A model generated the notes under the pieces. That model was not told where the DNA came from, did no database searches, and was given only the letters and a program-made list of their open reading frames with translations. Source: Verrucomicrobiota bacterium (GTDB taxonomy: Bacteria; Verrucomicrobiota; Verrucomicrobiia; Opitutales; Opitutaceae). Taken from it: a stretch of 48,680 nt of DNA. Position numbers and translations under genes: made by a program. How positions within the stretch are numbered: position 1 is the first letter of the stretch; each line of letters opens with the position of its first letter. The DNA lies in NCBI GenBank assembly GCA_963205455.1, contig CAUJJL010000125.1:1-48680 (forward strand). Direction: 5' to 3'. Positions 1-8,190 of the stretch are shown piece after piece.

Positions 1-951
1 ATCCTGATGGTGATGGGGTTGTGCTGGACTGTCTTCGAGTTCGCCACGCTTGCCGCCAATGTTGTTTTTGGGGCCCTTATCAACGATGTCGTGCCGCGAC
101 AGATCATAGGTCGCTTTTTCGGCATGTTTCGGGTGGTCAGCCTGCTGACCGGGATCTTCTTCAACTACTTTCTGATGGGCAAGGTGGAGGGGCACTTCAC
201 GATCATCTTTACAGTGCTGGGGGCGGTTTATGGATTGGGTTTCACGCTGATGTGTCTGTTCGTGAAGGAAGGGGATTATCCGCCGCCTCCGCAGCCGGTA
301 CCTGGTGAGAGACGGGGCTTTGGCGTGGCCGTCCGCTCCTATTGTCGCGAGTGCTTCACCCGACCGTACTATGTCTGGGCGATCGCATCGATGGGCCTCG
401 CGATGGTCGCCTTCCTTCCGGTGAACATGTACAGCGTGTTTGCGGCGAAATCCTTCAATCTGTCAATGGACGCGTATGGCAAGTACCTCGCCGTCACCTA
501 TGCGTTCTCGATCATGCTGGCGATGCCGCTTGGTTGGCTGGCGGATCGTTTCCATGCGACCCGTGTTGGCCTTGCTGCACTTGGGATTTACACGGTGGTG
601 ATGTTGTTTGCTTTTGCCGGTGTTCATGGCCCCCAGGCATTCGGCATCTTTTTCCTCCTGCACGGGGTGCTTTCCGGCTGCTATTTTACGGGTGCGGCCG
701 CCCTTGGGCAGATGCTTTTTCCAAAGATCAAGTATGCGCAGTTCGCATCCGCAGCTGTTGCGGCACAAGCCCTGTTCACCATCCTGCTCGGTCCGGTGCT
801 CGGAGGGTTTCTCGACCTCATGCACCACGATTACCGTTACGTTTTTGCTGCGGGCGCACTCATTTCGTTCGCCGCGTTTGTGAGCGGCTATGTCGTTTAT
901 CGCGGCTTCTTGCGCTATGGCGGACCGCGTGGCTATCAGGCTCCCGACTAG
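1..951 (+). CDS. MFS transporter, C-terminal part (5' end outside window)
   Basis: The reading frame is open from base 1, so the gene begins before the window; about 316 residues are visible. The protein is strongly hydrophobic, with about eight apparent membrane segments in two groups separated by a charged cytoplasmic loop rich in Pro, Glu and Arg (around residues 88-110). A loop with the pattern GWLADRF (around residue 180) matches the G-x-L-a-D-R signature between MFS helices 2 and 3 of a half-domain. This supports a major facilitator superfamily inner-membrane permease. The substrate cannot be read from the visible part. The gene ends next to a strong hairpin (953-974) that separates it from the convergent BON-domain lipoprotein. 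Confidence 0.75.
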   Translation: MLMVMGLCWTVFEFATLAANVVFGALINDVVPRQIIGRFFGMFRVVSLLTGIFFNYFLMGKVEGHFTIIFTVLGAVYGLGFTLMCLFVKEGDYPPPPQPVPGERRGFGVAVRSYCRECFTRPYYVWAIASMGLAMVAFLPVNMYSVFAAKSFNLSMDAYGKYLAVTYAFSIMLAMPLGWLADRFHATRVGLAALGIYTVVMLFAFAGVHGPQAFGIFFLLHGVLSGCYFTGAAALGQMLFPKIKYAQFASAAVAAQALFTILLGPVLGGFLDLMHHDYRYVFAAGALISFAAFVSGYVVYRGFLRYGGPRGYQAPD

Positions 952-952
952 A

Positions 953-974
953 AATCGGATGTCCGCATCCGATT
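953..974. terminator. Hairpin between convergent genes
   Basis: A perfect 9-bp stem, AATCGGATG / CATCCGATT, encloses a TCCG loop just 2 bases after the MFS stop codon. On the minus strand the stem is followed by TTTCTAG, on the plus strand by a less T-rich tail. It fits a bidirectional terminator between the MFS gene and the minus-strand BON gene. Confidence 0.6.
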
Positions 975-1047
975 GAGATGCGCCGCAGTGGCCTATGTCC
1001 AGCACCGCGCCTGCAGAGGAGCCCGGGCAGGGGAGGAGGTGCCGTGC

Positions 1048-1368
1048 CTACTGCTTGACGATGATGTTGTTCTTGACCTCTTTTACGCCGGGAATCGCCT
1101 TCGCAAGCGCTTCAGCCCGCTCCTTCTGTTCGAGCGAGTTGACAAAGCCACTCAACTGAACCGTACCGCGGAAGCTCTCGACGGTGATATCCCGAGCCCG
1201 GACGAGTTCGTCGGAGGCATATGCCTTTTTGATTCGCGCGGTGATCGCGGTGTTGTCGATATACTCGCCCGTGCTCTCCTGGGTCGCGGTTCCGGCGCAA
1301 CCGGTGAGGCCGATGGTGGAGAGGGTCAAACCCAACGCAATGACGAGGCAGCTTTTATGAATTTTCAT
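1048..1368 (-). CDS. BON-domain lipoprotein (OsmY-like)
   Basis: A 106-residue protein. The ATG at 1368 is chosen because it begins a typical lipoprotein signal (MKIHK, hydrophobic core, then LTGC lipobox with Cys about residue 24), whereas the longer frame to 1503 adds an unconserved Pro/Ser-rich stretch. Residues about 37-105 form one BON domain, with the pattern ITARIKKAY...DITVESFRGTVQLSGFVNS...A..IPGVKEVKNNI, as in OsmY and related periplasmic stress proteins. BON domains are thought to bind phospholipid or help maintain the envelope. The mature protein is predicted to be a small lipid-anchored periplasmic protein. It is a single gene with no obvious operon partner. Confidence 0.85.
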   Translation of the reverse strand: MKIHKSCLVIALGLTLSTIGLTGCAGTATQESTGEYIDNTAITARIKKAYASDELVRARDITVESFRGTVQLSGFVNSLEQKERAEALAKAIPGVKEVKNNIIVKQ

Positions 1369-1875
1369 AGGGAAAGGAGTGGCTTTGCTTGGTAGATTCA
1401 GAGGGTCCGGCCCGGATGCAACGCGCATTTTAGAAAACGAATCCGGCACGTTTGTCTGCAGCGGTGACGGCCGTGAAGGCAAAGCGTGAGATGACGAACC
1501 CATGCGCGAGTGTAAGTTTGATTCGGCAAAAGTTCCCTGCTTTGGGGAAATTCCCTCAATCTTCCGTGATTTGAGGCACCTCTCAGAAACTCTGCGGTCT
1601 GTGGGGCGTTGATGATTCCGTATCTTGAAGCAATGAGGTGTTTTGCCCTACGCGTGTCGACTTTTCTACCTGCGGGATGCGCAGGATTTGGCCTCATGGA
1701 CAATATTTCTCGATATGATATTCTCCGAACAACACGCCGGGCAAAGAATGTCAGGATTCAACACCAACTCCGGAAGGTCTAGAATCGTTGGTTGCTCTGC
1801 TCGCATGCTCCATGTCGTCAGGATTTGGGTGGCGCGGCTGAATTGTCGGCAGGATTTGCCGCGCGCTGCATTGAA
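1369..1875. other. Intergenic region without recognised gene
   Basis: About 500 bases between the divergent BON lipoprotein and the response regulator. Short frames here have no recognisable protein features. A small dyad (CCTCAA at 1554-1559 with TTGAGG at 1571-1576) could be a regulatory site or a weak hairpin. I see no convincing -35/-10 pair and no RNA gene. Confidence 0.4.
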
Positions 1876-2589
1876 ATGAATTCGCTCGTCTATCCGACCC
1901 TTTCAAATTCGCTCACACCCGCAAACCCTGCGGAGGGAAAGCGTCGTGTATTCATCGTGGACGATCATCCGATCACACGTCAGGGCGTCAGGATGGTGGT
2001 CGATCGAGAGGCCGACATGGTCATTTGCGGAGAGGCGGGAAACACCGCCCTTGGCATCGAACTCATTTCCAGGTCAGTACCTGACCTTGTCATCATCGAG
2101 ATCGCGCTCAAGAACGGGAGCGGCCTTGAGCTGGTGAAAAACCTCAAGACGCTGCTGCCCGATCTGCCGGTCCTCGTCATGTCGATTCATGATGAATCAC
2201 TCTACGCGGAACGGGCCCTGCGCGCCGGCGCCAAGGGATACATCATGAAGCGCGAGGCAAGTGAAAGGGTTGTCGTTGCGATCCGTCGTGTGTTGTCGGG
2301 TGAACTCTACCTAAGCGAGAAGATAAAGGAAAAGATGCTTCATCGCCTGGTGAGGAGTCGGCATGACGAAGTTGTGTTCACGATCGACACGCTCAGCGAC
2401 CGGGAACTGGAGGTCTTTCATCTGATCGGAAATGGATACAGCACGCGGCAGATCGCGACCAAGCTGAGTTTGAGCGTCAAGACCATCGATTCCTACCGCG
2501 AACACCTGAAGTTGAAGCTGCGACTGGAAAAGGGCGCCGATCTTGTCCGATACGCCATTCAATGGGTGCGCAGCGAAGGCCTTGTCTGA
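1876..2589 (+). CDS. NarL/FixJ-family response regulator with atypical receiver
   Basis: 237 residues, starting at the ATG at 1876; the frame stays open upstream to 1792 but that part lacks receiver-like sequence. The receiver domain (about 24-140) shows the acidic pair D29-D30 (VDDH), the Thr/Ser position S103 (VMSIHD) and the conserved Lys K125 (GYIMK). The phospho-acceptor position is Glu instead of Asp (E75 in VIIEIALKNGSG). A LuxR-type helix-turn-helix follows (about 170-232: LSDRELEVFHLIGNGYSTRQIATKLSLSVKTIDSYREHL). The protein is a DNA-binding transcription regulator. With Glu at the phosphorylation site it may be constitutively active or regulated without phosphorylation. No histidine kinase is adjacent; its targets are unknown. 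Confidence 0.9.
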   Translation: MNSLVYPTLSNSLTPANPAEGKRRVFIVDDHPITRQGVRMVVDREADMVICGEAGNTALGIELISRSVPDLVIIEIALKNGSGLELVKNLKTLLPDLPVLVMSIHDESLYAERALRAGAKGYIMKREASERVVVAIRRVLSGELYLSEKIKEKMLHRLVRSRHDEVVFTIDTLSDRELEVFHLIGNGYSTRQIATKLSLSVKTIDSYREHLKLKLRLEKGADLVRYAIQWVRSEGLV

Positions 2590-2617
2590 CGTCGGGACGA
2601 CCTGCGCCGAAAAGGCC

Positions 2618-3583
2618 TCAGGTCCGGTTCTGGCGGCTGATGCCGAGCGGTATGGCCGCGAGCAATATCGCTCCTTTCAGCACCTTTTGCAGATAGGGCG
2701 AGACATCCATCAGGTTGAGGCCGTTGTTCAGGACGCCGAGCGTCAGTGCGCCAATCAGCGTACCGGCAACAGATCCGCTGCCACCCGTTATGGACGCCCC
2801 TCCGAGCACAACCGCAGCGATGGCGTCGAGTTCGTAGCCGATGCCCGCGTTGGGCTGGCCCGACATCAGGCGCGAACTCAGCACCAGGCCTGCAATCGCC
2901 GCCGTAAGCCCACTCAGCGTGTAGGCAAGTATCTGATACCGCGCGACCGGCACCCCTGAAAACCGGGCTGCGGTGACGTTTCCACCGATCGCATAAAAGT
3001 AGCGTCCAACGACGTGGTGGCGAAGCAGAATAAACCCACTCGCGACAACGAGCAGCATGACGAGCGTTGGAATCTGGATGCCCGCGATCGAGCCGCGACC
3101 AAGCGAACTGAAGCTTTCAGGCAGGCCGGTCTGCGGATAGCCACCGGTGGAAAGCAGGGCAAGTCCGCGGGGAATCTCCATGGTTGCGAGAGTGACAATG
3201 ATCGCGGGTAGTCGTGCCAATGCGATCATCATGCCGTTGAAAACCCCGAACAGCGCACCAACGAGAAGGGCAGCTCCTGCGGCCACCGGCACCGGCGCTC
3301 CTGAGAGCATGGTGCCCGCGGAGACCGTCATTGATAGCGCCATGACCGATCCGACAGACAGATCTATCCCACCGATGATGATGACAAATGTCATCCCTGT
3401 TGCGAGGATCGCGTTGATTGAAACCTGTCGCCCGATGTTGCGAAAGTTCTCCCAGTCGAGGAAGCGGTCCGTGGTCAACGAGAGCGCGATGCAAAGCCCT
3501 GCGAGCGCGATGCTCGCAAAGACCTCGGGCGGCCAGCCGCACCGGGATCGCCAGCCGGCAATCCGGGAGAGGATCAGATTCAC
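2618..3583 (-). CDS. Sugar ABC transporter permease (RbsC-like)
   Basis: 321 residues, GTG start at 3583 overlapping the stop codon of the binding protein (GTGA, 4 bp), a sign of translational coupling. The protein is hydrophobic throughout and carries the RbsC/XylH-type permease pattern TFVIIIGGIDLSVGSVMALS around residues 65-85 and GAxxxTGGxGSVxGTxxGA near the C terminus (GGASITGGSGSVAGTLIGA). It would form the membrane channel of a ribose/xylose-class ABC importer. It is the last gene of the operon that begins with the SorC regulator at 10610. No ATP-binding subunit (RbsA type) is encoded next to it or anywhere in the window, so the ATPase must come from elsewhere or the importer is incomplete. 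Confidence 0.88.
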   Translation of the reverse strand: MNLILSRIAGWRSRCGWPPEVFASIALAGLCIALSLTTDRFLDWENFRNIGRQVSINAILATGMTFVIIIGGIDLSVGSVMALSMTVSAGTMLSGAPVPVAAGAALLVGALFGVFNGMMIALARLPAIIVTLATMEIPRGLALLSTGGYPQTGLPESFSSLGRGSIAGIQIPTLVMLLVVASGFILLRHHVVGRYFYAIGGNVTAARFSGVPVARYQILAYTLSGLTAAIAGLVLSSRLMSGQPNAGIGYELDAIAAVVLGGASITGGSGSVAGTLIGALTLGVLNNGLNLMDVSPYLQKVLKGAILLAAIPLGISRQNRT

Positions 3584-4530
3584 CAGGAGAAGCCCTTGGC
3601 GTTGTCACGCGTGAGCAACCTGACATCAATGGGAACCTCGCGCGGCAGCGTGGCGCCCCATTTCGCGGCGAGCGCGAGACCGAGTGCAATGCGCACCTGA
3701 TCGCGAGGAAACTGGGCGACCGTCGCCTTGAACGGACTGTCGGACTGAATGGCTTTCACGACCTCGGCGAGGCCGTCCACACTGACCAGGGATACATCAC
3801 GCTTGCCGGACTCAATGGCAGCGGCAGCACCGACAGCGCCGCCGTCATTTACGCTGAACAAGCCGCGCAGTCCGGGGTGCGCTTGAAGTATGTTTTCAGT
3901 CGCGGCAAGCGCGGCACTGCGTTCCTGGCGGCCATTCTGGGTTGCAACGATGCTCATGCCGGGGTGCTTCGCGATTGCGTCCTTGAAGCCGCGCACACGT
4001 TCGAGAATGGGGACGACCGCGATGCCGTCGAGAATGGCCACATCTCCTTTCCCTCCAAGGATCCGTGCCAGCTCCTCGCCCGCGAGCAGACCCGCGTCGT
4101 AATTGCGTGAACCGACGAAGGAATCGATGGGACCGTTGGCCTGGGCATCGAGTGCAATCACGATCACTCCTTTCTGTTTCGCGGTGCGTACCGCGCTCTC
4201 AATGCCGGCGGAGTCGGTTGGGTTGAGCAGGAGGATGTCGATTCCTTTCTGGACCAGGTCCTCGACGTCTGCGATCTGCTTGGTGACGTCGTGCCGTGCG
4301 TCGGTCACGAATAGGTCCGCGCCCAGGGAATGGCCCGCATCCTCGAACGCTTCTCGCATGGCGACGAAATACGGATTATTGAGCTCCTGGAATGAAATTC
4401 CGATGCGGAGCGGCTTGCGCGGGCGGCTTGAGTCAGCGCTCTTCTCGGGTGAGCAACCAGCAAGAAAGAGGAAGCTGATGAGGAAGAGGAATGATGTCAG
4501 AATCCGGGGGGTGAACGAAGGGTGTCGCAT
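3580..4530 (-). CDS. Sugar ABC transporter substrate-binding lipoprotein (RbsB-like)
   Basis: 316 residues from the ATG at 4530. The frame also allows a TTG at 4548, but ATG gives a clean lipoprotein signal (MRHPS, hydrophobic run, LAGC lipobox near residue 26). The mature part is a periplasmic binding protein of the ribose class: LRIGISFQELNNPYFVAMREAFEDAG at the N lobe, IDILLLNPTDSAGIESAVRTAKQKGV, and KGDVAILDG...ERVRGFKDAI. It captures a sugar or sugar-like ligand and passes it to the permease encoded immediately downstream. The ligand cannot be predicted from sequence alone; the operon context (glycerol phosphate enzymes, phosphate-ester antiporter) hints at a polyol or glycerol-containing compound. 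Confidence 0.88.
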   Translation of the reverse strand: MRHPSFTPRILTSFLFLISFLFLAGCSPEKSADSSRPRKPLRIGISFQELNNPYFVAMREAFEDAGHSLGADLFVTDARHDVTKQIADVEDLVQKGIDILLLNPTDSAGIESAVRTAKQKGVIVIALDAQANGPIDSFVGSRNYDAGLLAGEELARILGGKGDVAILDGIAVVPILERVRGFKDAIAKHPGMSIVATQNGRQERSAALAATENILQAHPGLRGLFSVNDGGAVGAAAAIESGKRDVSLVSVDGLAEVVKAIQSDSPFKATVAQFPRDQVRIALGLALAAKWGATLPREVPIDVRLLTRDNAKGFSW

Positions 4531-4544
4531 GGAAAAGAGATGAA

Positions 4545-6026
4545 TCAACTTTGAGGGGCCGCCGCCTTGTGAGGCCGATTACGGACAAGACGATGATAGT
4601 CGGCAAGTTCACAGGCCGTCCGCTCAGCAGTCCAGCCTGCAACCTCGGCCATCCACTGCGCAACCTGGCGCGCACGAAGGTCGGCGTCCGCATGGTAGTA
4701 GTGCCAGCCACTCCTGCGAACCATCACATCGGTAAGAGTGAGAGCCCACTCCTGATTCACGAAATGGGAAACAGATTCGGAAGAATAGGGCGCCGGAAGG
4801 ATCCCGCTGAAACGAGTATCCGCGGCGGCAAGAATCGGCTCCCGCGCGGTCCGGCAGGGGGCCGCCGGGTGTCTGAGAAACTCAAGGAGCTTGTCGACCG
4901 TCTGCTCGGCCATGAGCCGGTAGGTTGTGAGCTTTCCTCCTGCAACGTCCCACCAGGCAGGTTCCGGGCTCAGGATCTGGTGGGCGCGTGAGATGTCCGA
5001 AGGGGAACCGTCAGGATTGGCGATCAAGGGGCGAAGGCCTGCCCAGGTGCTGATGATCTCATCCTCGCGGAGATGCAAGGTGGGGAATGCCGAATTCAGC
5101 GCTTTGAGCACGTACGCGACATCTTCGGGATCGGTTTGGACTGATTCCGGATCCCCGCGGTAGTCGGTGTCGGTGGTGCCGATGATGAGTCGCTCTCCCC
5201 AGGGAATGACGAAAAGGATGCGCTTTCCCTCGGTGATAACCACCGCGTCGGTGATGGGCAGACGCGCGCGGTCCACGACGATGTGGATACCCTTGCTCAG
5301 GCGCAACGCGACCCCGCTGTGGGCAAGTCCCTGTGCCCAAGGCCCGGTGGCGTTGACGATGGTGCGCGCCCGCGTCTCGAATTCGCGGCCGTCGCGTTCA
5401 TCGCGGAGCCGCACGACCCAGAAATCTGTTTTGCGCTGGGTGGCGACGAATCGCGTATAATTGGAAACGAGCGCACCTGCTGCATTTGCCGACCGAAGCG
5501 TGTCGAGAACGAGACGGGCATCATTTGTGAGCGCATCAAAATAGCGGACCGCACCCCGCAGCCCAGCGGGATTCAACCCCGGAATGAGCCGACGAATTTC
5601 AGTCGCGGAGTAGCCGCGCGATGCGCCAAAATTGCGAAAGCTGCACAGCAGGTCATAGAGTTTGACGCCGATGCGAAGCTGCCAGAGCGGGCGCCCCACA
5701 GGCCGGTAGGCGGGAAACACAAACCCAAGCGGATCACCCAGGTGAGGGGCGATGTCGCGCAGGACGCGCTTTTCGAGGCTCGCCTCGCGCACGAGCCCGA
5801 TGCGGCCCTGTTCGAGATAACGAAGGCCTCCATGGAGGAGTCGGCTCGAACGGGAACTCGTGCCAAAGGCAAAATCGTGTCGGTCAACGAGCGCGGTGCG
5901 AAGGCCTCGCAACGCGGCGTCGCGTGCGACACCGCTGCCGACGATTCCCCCGCCGATCACGAGGACATCGAACTCCCCATGCTCAAGCTGCTTCAGATTT
6001 TCGGATCTGGATGTGATTGGATTCAT
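4545..6026 (-). CDS. glpD: FAD-dependent glycerol-3-phosphate dehydrogenase (GlpD-like)
   Basis: 493 residues from the ATG at 6026; an in-frame TTG two codons earlier overlaps the upstream stop and is less likely. The N-terminal dinucleotide-binding motif is clear (FDVLVIGGGIVGSGVARDAALRGL, about residues 17-40), followed by the GlpD signatures SSRLLHGGLRYLEQG and VNATGPWAQ, and a C-terminal region with WDVAGGKLTTYRLMAEQ. The family oxidises sn-glycerol 3-phosphate to dihydroxyacetone phosphate at the inner membrane, passing electrons to quinone. Length fits the family (about 500). Neighbours are 2 bp (upstream HAD phosphatase) and 14 bp (downstream binding protein) away, so it is part of the same transcript. 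Specificity for a different polyol phosphate cannot be excluded. Confidence 0.9.
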   Translation of the reverse strand: MNPITSRSENLKQLEHGEFDVLVIGGGIVGSGVARDAALRGLRTALVDRHDFAFGTSSRSSRLLHGGLRYLEQGRIGLVREASLEKRVLRDIAPHLGDPLGFVFPAYRPVGRPLWQLRIGVKLYDLLCSFRNFGASRGYSATEIRRLIPGLNPAGLRGAVRYFDALTNDARLVLDTLRSANAAGALVSNYTRFVATQRKTDFWVVRLRDERDGREFETRARTIVNATGPWAQGLAHSGVALRLSKGIHIVVDRARLPITDAVVITEGKRILFVIPWGERLIIGTTDTDYRGDPESVQTDPEDVAYVLKALNSAFPTLHLREDEIISTWAGLRPLIANPDGSPSDISRAHQILSPEPAWWDVAGGKLTTYRLMAEQTVDKLLEFLRHPAAPCRTAREPILAAADTRFSGILPAPYSSESVSHFVNQEWALTLTDVMVRRSGWHYYHADADLRARQVAQWMAEVAGWTAERTACELADYHRLVRNRPHKAAAPQS

Positions 6027-6028
6027 CC

Positions 6029-6889
6029 TCAAAAATGACCGGACTCAAGCAGTTCACCCAGTTCTTCCAGTGACGGAACGACGAGGTCGGGTGGTACCTT
6101 GGCACGCGCGGCGTCCTCAGCCGTTGCCTCTCCGGAAAGTACCAGCACTCCAAATGCGCCTGCACGCTGCGCCATCAGGATGTCGGTGTAGATACGGTCG
6201 CCGACCATCGCAATTTCGTGCGCCTTGAGGTTGTGCCTGGCCAGTATGCCGCTGAGCATATCAGGATCCGGTTTGCCGAGCGTGATATCCGGCCGTCGGC
6301 CCGCGGCTTTCTCGATGGCCGCGCAGATGGATCCGCAATCGACAAGGATGGTTGGCTGGTCCGTCGGGCAAACAAAATCGGGGTTTGTCGCGAGATAGGG
6401 TTTCCCCTGACGCACCCACCAGCATGCGCGGCCGAGTCGAGAGAACGTGAGGGTCGTATCGAATGCTGCGACGATCGCATCGGGTTCGTCGTCCGCCGAA
6501 TCTCGTGTGGACATGAATCCCGCGGCTTCGAACTCGGCGATCATGCTCGGCGTGCCGAGGAAAAACAGCCGTTTTGCGTGGGGAAATCGTGCACGCAGGC
6601 AGTCAATGGTCGCCTGCGTGGAGGTGTGAAGCTCCTCACGCCGGGCCGACAACCCCATTTTCTGCAAATGGGCGAGGTAGTCGGTCGCGCTCTTCGACGG
6701 ATTGTTCGTCAGGAAGGTGTATGCGATGCCGAGCGTCCTAAGGCGTTGGAGGAATGGGACAGTGTATGGGAACAGTGTTCCCCCCTTGTAGATGGTTCCG
6801 TCCATGTCCAGTGCCACGTGGCGGATGGAGCGGAGTTTTTCACTGGCGATGGGAGGCGCAAAGGTCCGCGTTCTCGCGAAGTTGTCCAT
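6029..6889 (-). CDS. HAD-IIA family phosphatase (NagD/glycerol-phosphate phosphatase-like)
   Basis: 286 residues, ATG at 6889, 6 bp after the transporter stop. HAD motif I is present near residue 28-32 (ALDMDGTIYKGG: DxDGT), motif II as FLTNNPSKS, motif III Lys in LGKPDPDM, and motif IV as MVGDRIYTDI. The cap between motifs II and III is the C2a type seen in NagD, AraL and eukaryotic phosphoglycolate/glycerol-3-phosphate phosphatases. The expected reaction is hydrolysis of a small phosphate ester in the cytoplasm. Placed between an organophosphate antiporter and GlpD, it may dephosphorylate glycerol phosphate, a sugar phosphate or a toxic side product. The exact substrate is inference only. 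Confidence 0.87.
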   Translation of the reverse strand: MDNFARTRTFAPPIASEKLRSIRHVALDMDGTIYKGGTLFPYTVPFLQRLRTLGIAYTFLTNNPSKSATDYLAHLQKMGLSARREELHTSTQATIDCLRARFPHAKRLFFLGTPSMIAEFEAAGFMSTRDSADDEPDAIVAAFDTTLTFSRLGRACWWVRQGKPYLATNPDFVCPTDQPTILVDCGSICAAIEKAAGRRPDITLGKPDPDMLSGILARHNLKAHEIAMVGDRIYTDILMAQRAGAFGVLVLSGEATAEDAARAKVPPDLVVPSLEELGELLESGHF

Positions 6890-6895
6890 GGCGAA

Positions 6896-8188
6896 TCACT
6901 GTGTCCGGCCGTAGCCATGGGCGTGTGCCGGCCACGCAAGGAGAAAGAGAAATGTGCCAACGGCGGCTGTGGCGACGAGGGCGCCCAGTGCTGTGCTCCA
7001 GCCAAAGTGCTGGGAAACGTACCCCAAGCCGAGGCCTGAAAGGATGGTGCTGAGGTAGCCAAAAAGGCCGGTGAAACCGACCGCGGTGCCCGCGGCATGT
7101 TTTGTGGCGAGATTTGCGGCGATGATGCCGACGAGCGCCTGCGGTCCGTAGATGAAAAATCCCGCACCGCCCAAAAGGCCTGCTGCCAGCAGGGGAGAAG
7201 GGGAAGGAATTTTCCAGAAGAGAAACAGGAACGTCCCTGCCAGGGCCATGCAGAAAACGCAGGTTCGTGAACCACGGCCGCCAAATATGTGATCCGTTAT
7301 CCAGCCCGTGGCCAGCATTCCGAGGATACCTGCGATTTCAAATGCGGCAACCATCCAGCCGGCATGGCTGAGTGACACGCCCTTCGATTCGGTAAGGAGC
7401 GTAGGCCCCCAGTCGAGTACGCCGTATCGGAACGTGTAGACGAAGAAATTGGCGATGGCGACGATCCATATGTACGGGTTCCCAAACACCTGGCGTCGCA
7501 CAAAGCGCTTGAAGTCTGCCGGGGCTTCGCCGCCCGACTTCCTGCCTTCGGAATCGCTTACCTGGATTTCAGGGAGACCGACGGATCTGGGTGTGTCGCG
7601 AAGCGCGAACCACAGGAACACGCACGCCGCCGTTGCGATGGCTGCCGGTGCGAAAAAGGCCCATCGCCAGCCGTAACCGACCACATATCCGCAGAAGATC
7701 ACCACGAGCGCCCCTCCGATGGAATGCGAGGTGTTCCAGATCGACATCTTGGTGGCGAGTTCGTTCGGGTGGTACCAGTGGGTCATGAGGCGGGCACAGG
7801 GAGGAAAGCCCATGCCTTGGACCCAGCCGTTTGCCATCCAGACAAGCCCGAGAACCAGGACCGCGGAACTGAAGCCGAACAGCACATTGGCCGCTGCGGA
7901 CAGGAGCAGGCCGGTGATCATGAATGTGCGCGCATCGGTGCGGTCTCCGAGGAAACCATTGGCAAACTTTGAAACACCGTAGAGCAGGCCGTGAAGGGTG
8001 AGGAAAAGGCCGAGGTCGGATTTTGTAATCCCGAGGTCCTGCTGCATCGCGGGCATGGCGAGGCTCAGGTTCTTGCGCACGAAATAGTAGGCCGCGTAAC
8101 CAATCATGCTCGCGATGAGCGTGCGACGCTGCCAGTACCGGAAACGCGCCTGCTCGTCGGGGGAGGATGTGATTTCAGGTGCAGACAT
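6896..8188 (-). CDS. Organophosphate:phosphate antiporter family MFS (GlpT/UhpC-like)
   Basis: 430 residues with about twelve predicted membrane segments. The N-terminal pattern YAAYYFVRKNLSLAMPAMQQDLGITKSDLGLFLTLHG resembles the first helices of GlpT and UhpT/UhpC, which begin Y-x-x-x-Y-x-x-R-x-N. A second family segment is WxNGWxQGMGFPPCARLMTHW (about residues 115-135), followed by WNTSHSIGG. Members exchange sn-glycerol 3-phosphate or hexose phosphates for inorganic phosphate, or sense them. The start is 2 bp after the stop of the glycerol-1-phosphate dehydrogenase gene, and the HAD phosphatase follows after 6 bp. Context makes glycerol phosphate or a related phosphate ester the likely cargo. 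Confidence 0.88.
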   Translation of the reverse strand: MSAPEITSSPDEQARFRYWQRRTLIASMIGYAAYYFVRKNLSLAMPAMQQDLGITKSDLGLFLTLHGLLYGVSKFANGFLGDRTDARTFMITGLLLSAAANVLFGFSSAVLVLGLVWMANGWVQGMGFPPCARLMTHWYHPNELATKMSIWNTSHSIGGALVVIFCGYVVGYGWRWAFFAPAAIATAACVFLWFALRDTPRSVGLPEIQVSDSEGRKSGGEAPADFKRFVRRQVFGNPYIWIVAIANFFVYTFRYGVLDWGPTLLTESKGVSLSHAGWMVAAFEIAGILGMLATGWITDHIFGGRGSRTCVFCMALAGTFLFLFWKIPSPSPLLAAGLLGGAGFFIYGPQALVGIIAANLATKHAAGTAVGFTGLFGYLSTILSGLGLGYVSQHFGWSTALGALVATAAVGTFLFLLAWPAHAHGYGRTQ

Positions 8189-8190
8189 GC

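Noticed and set aside
1398..1879. Short frames between the BON gene and the response regulator
   Set aside because: No domain, signal or start-site support; composition does not differ from non-coding sequence.
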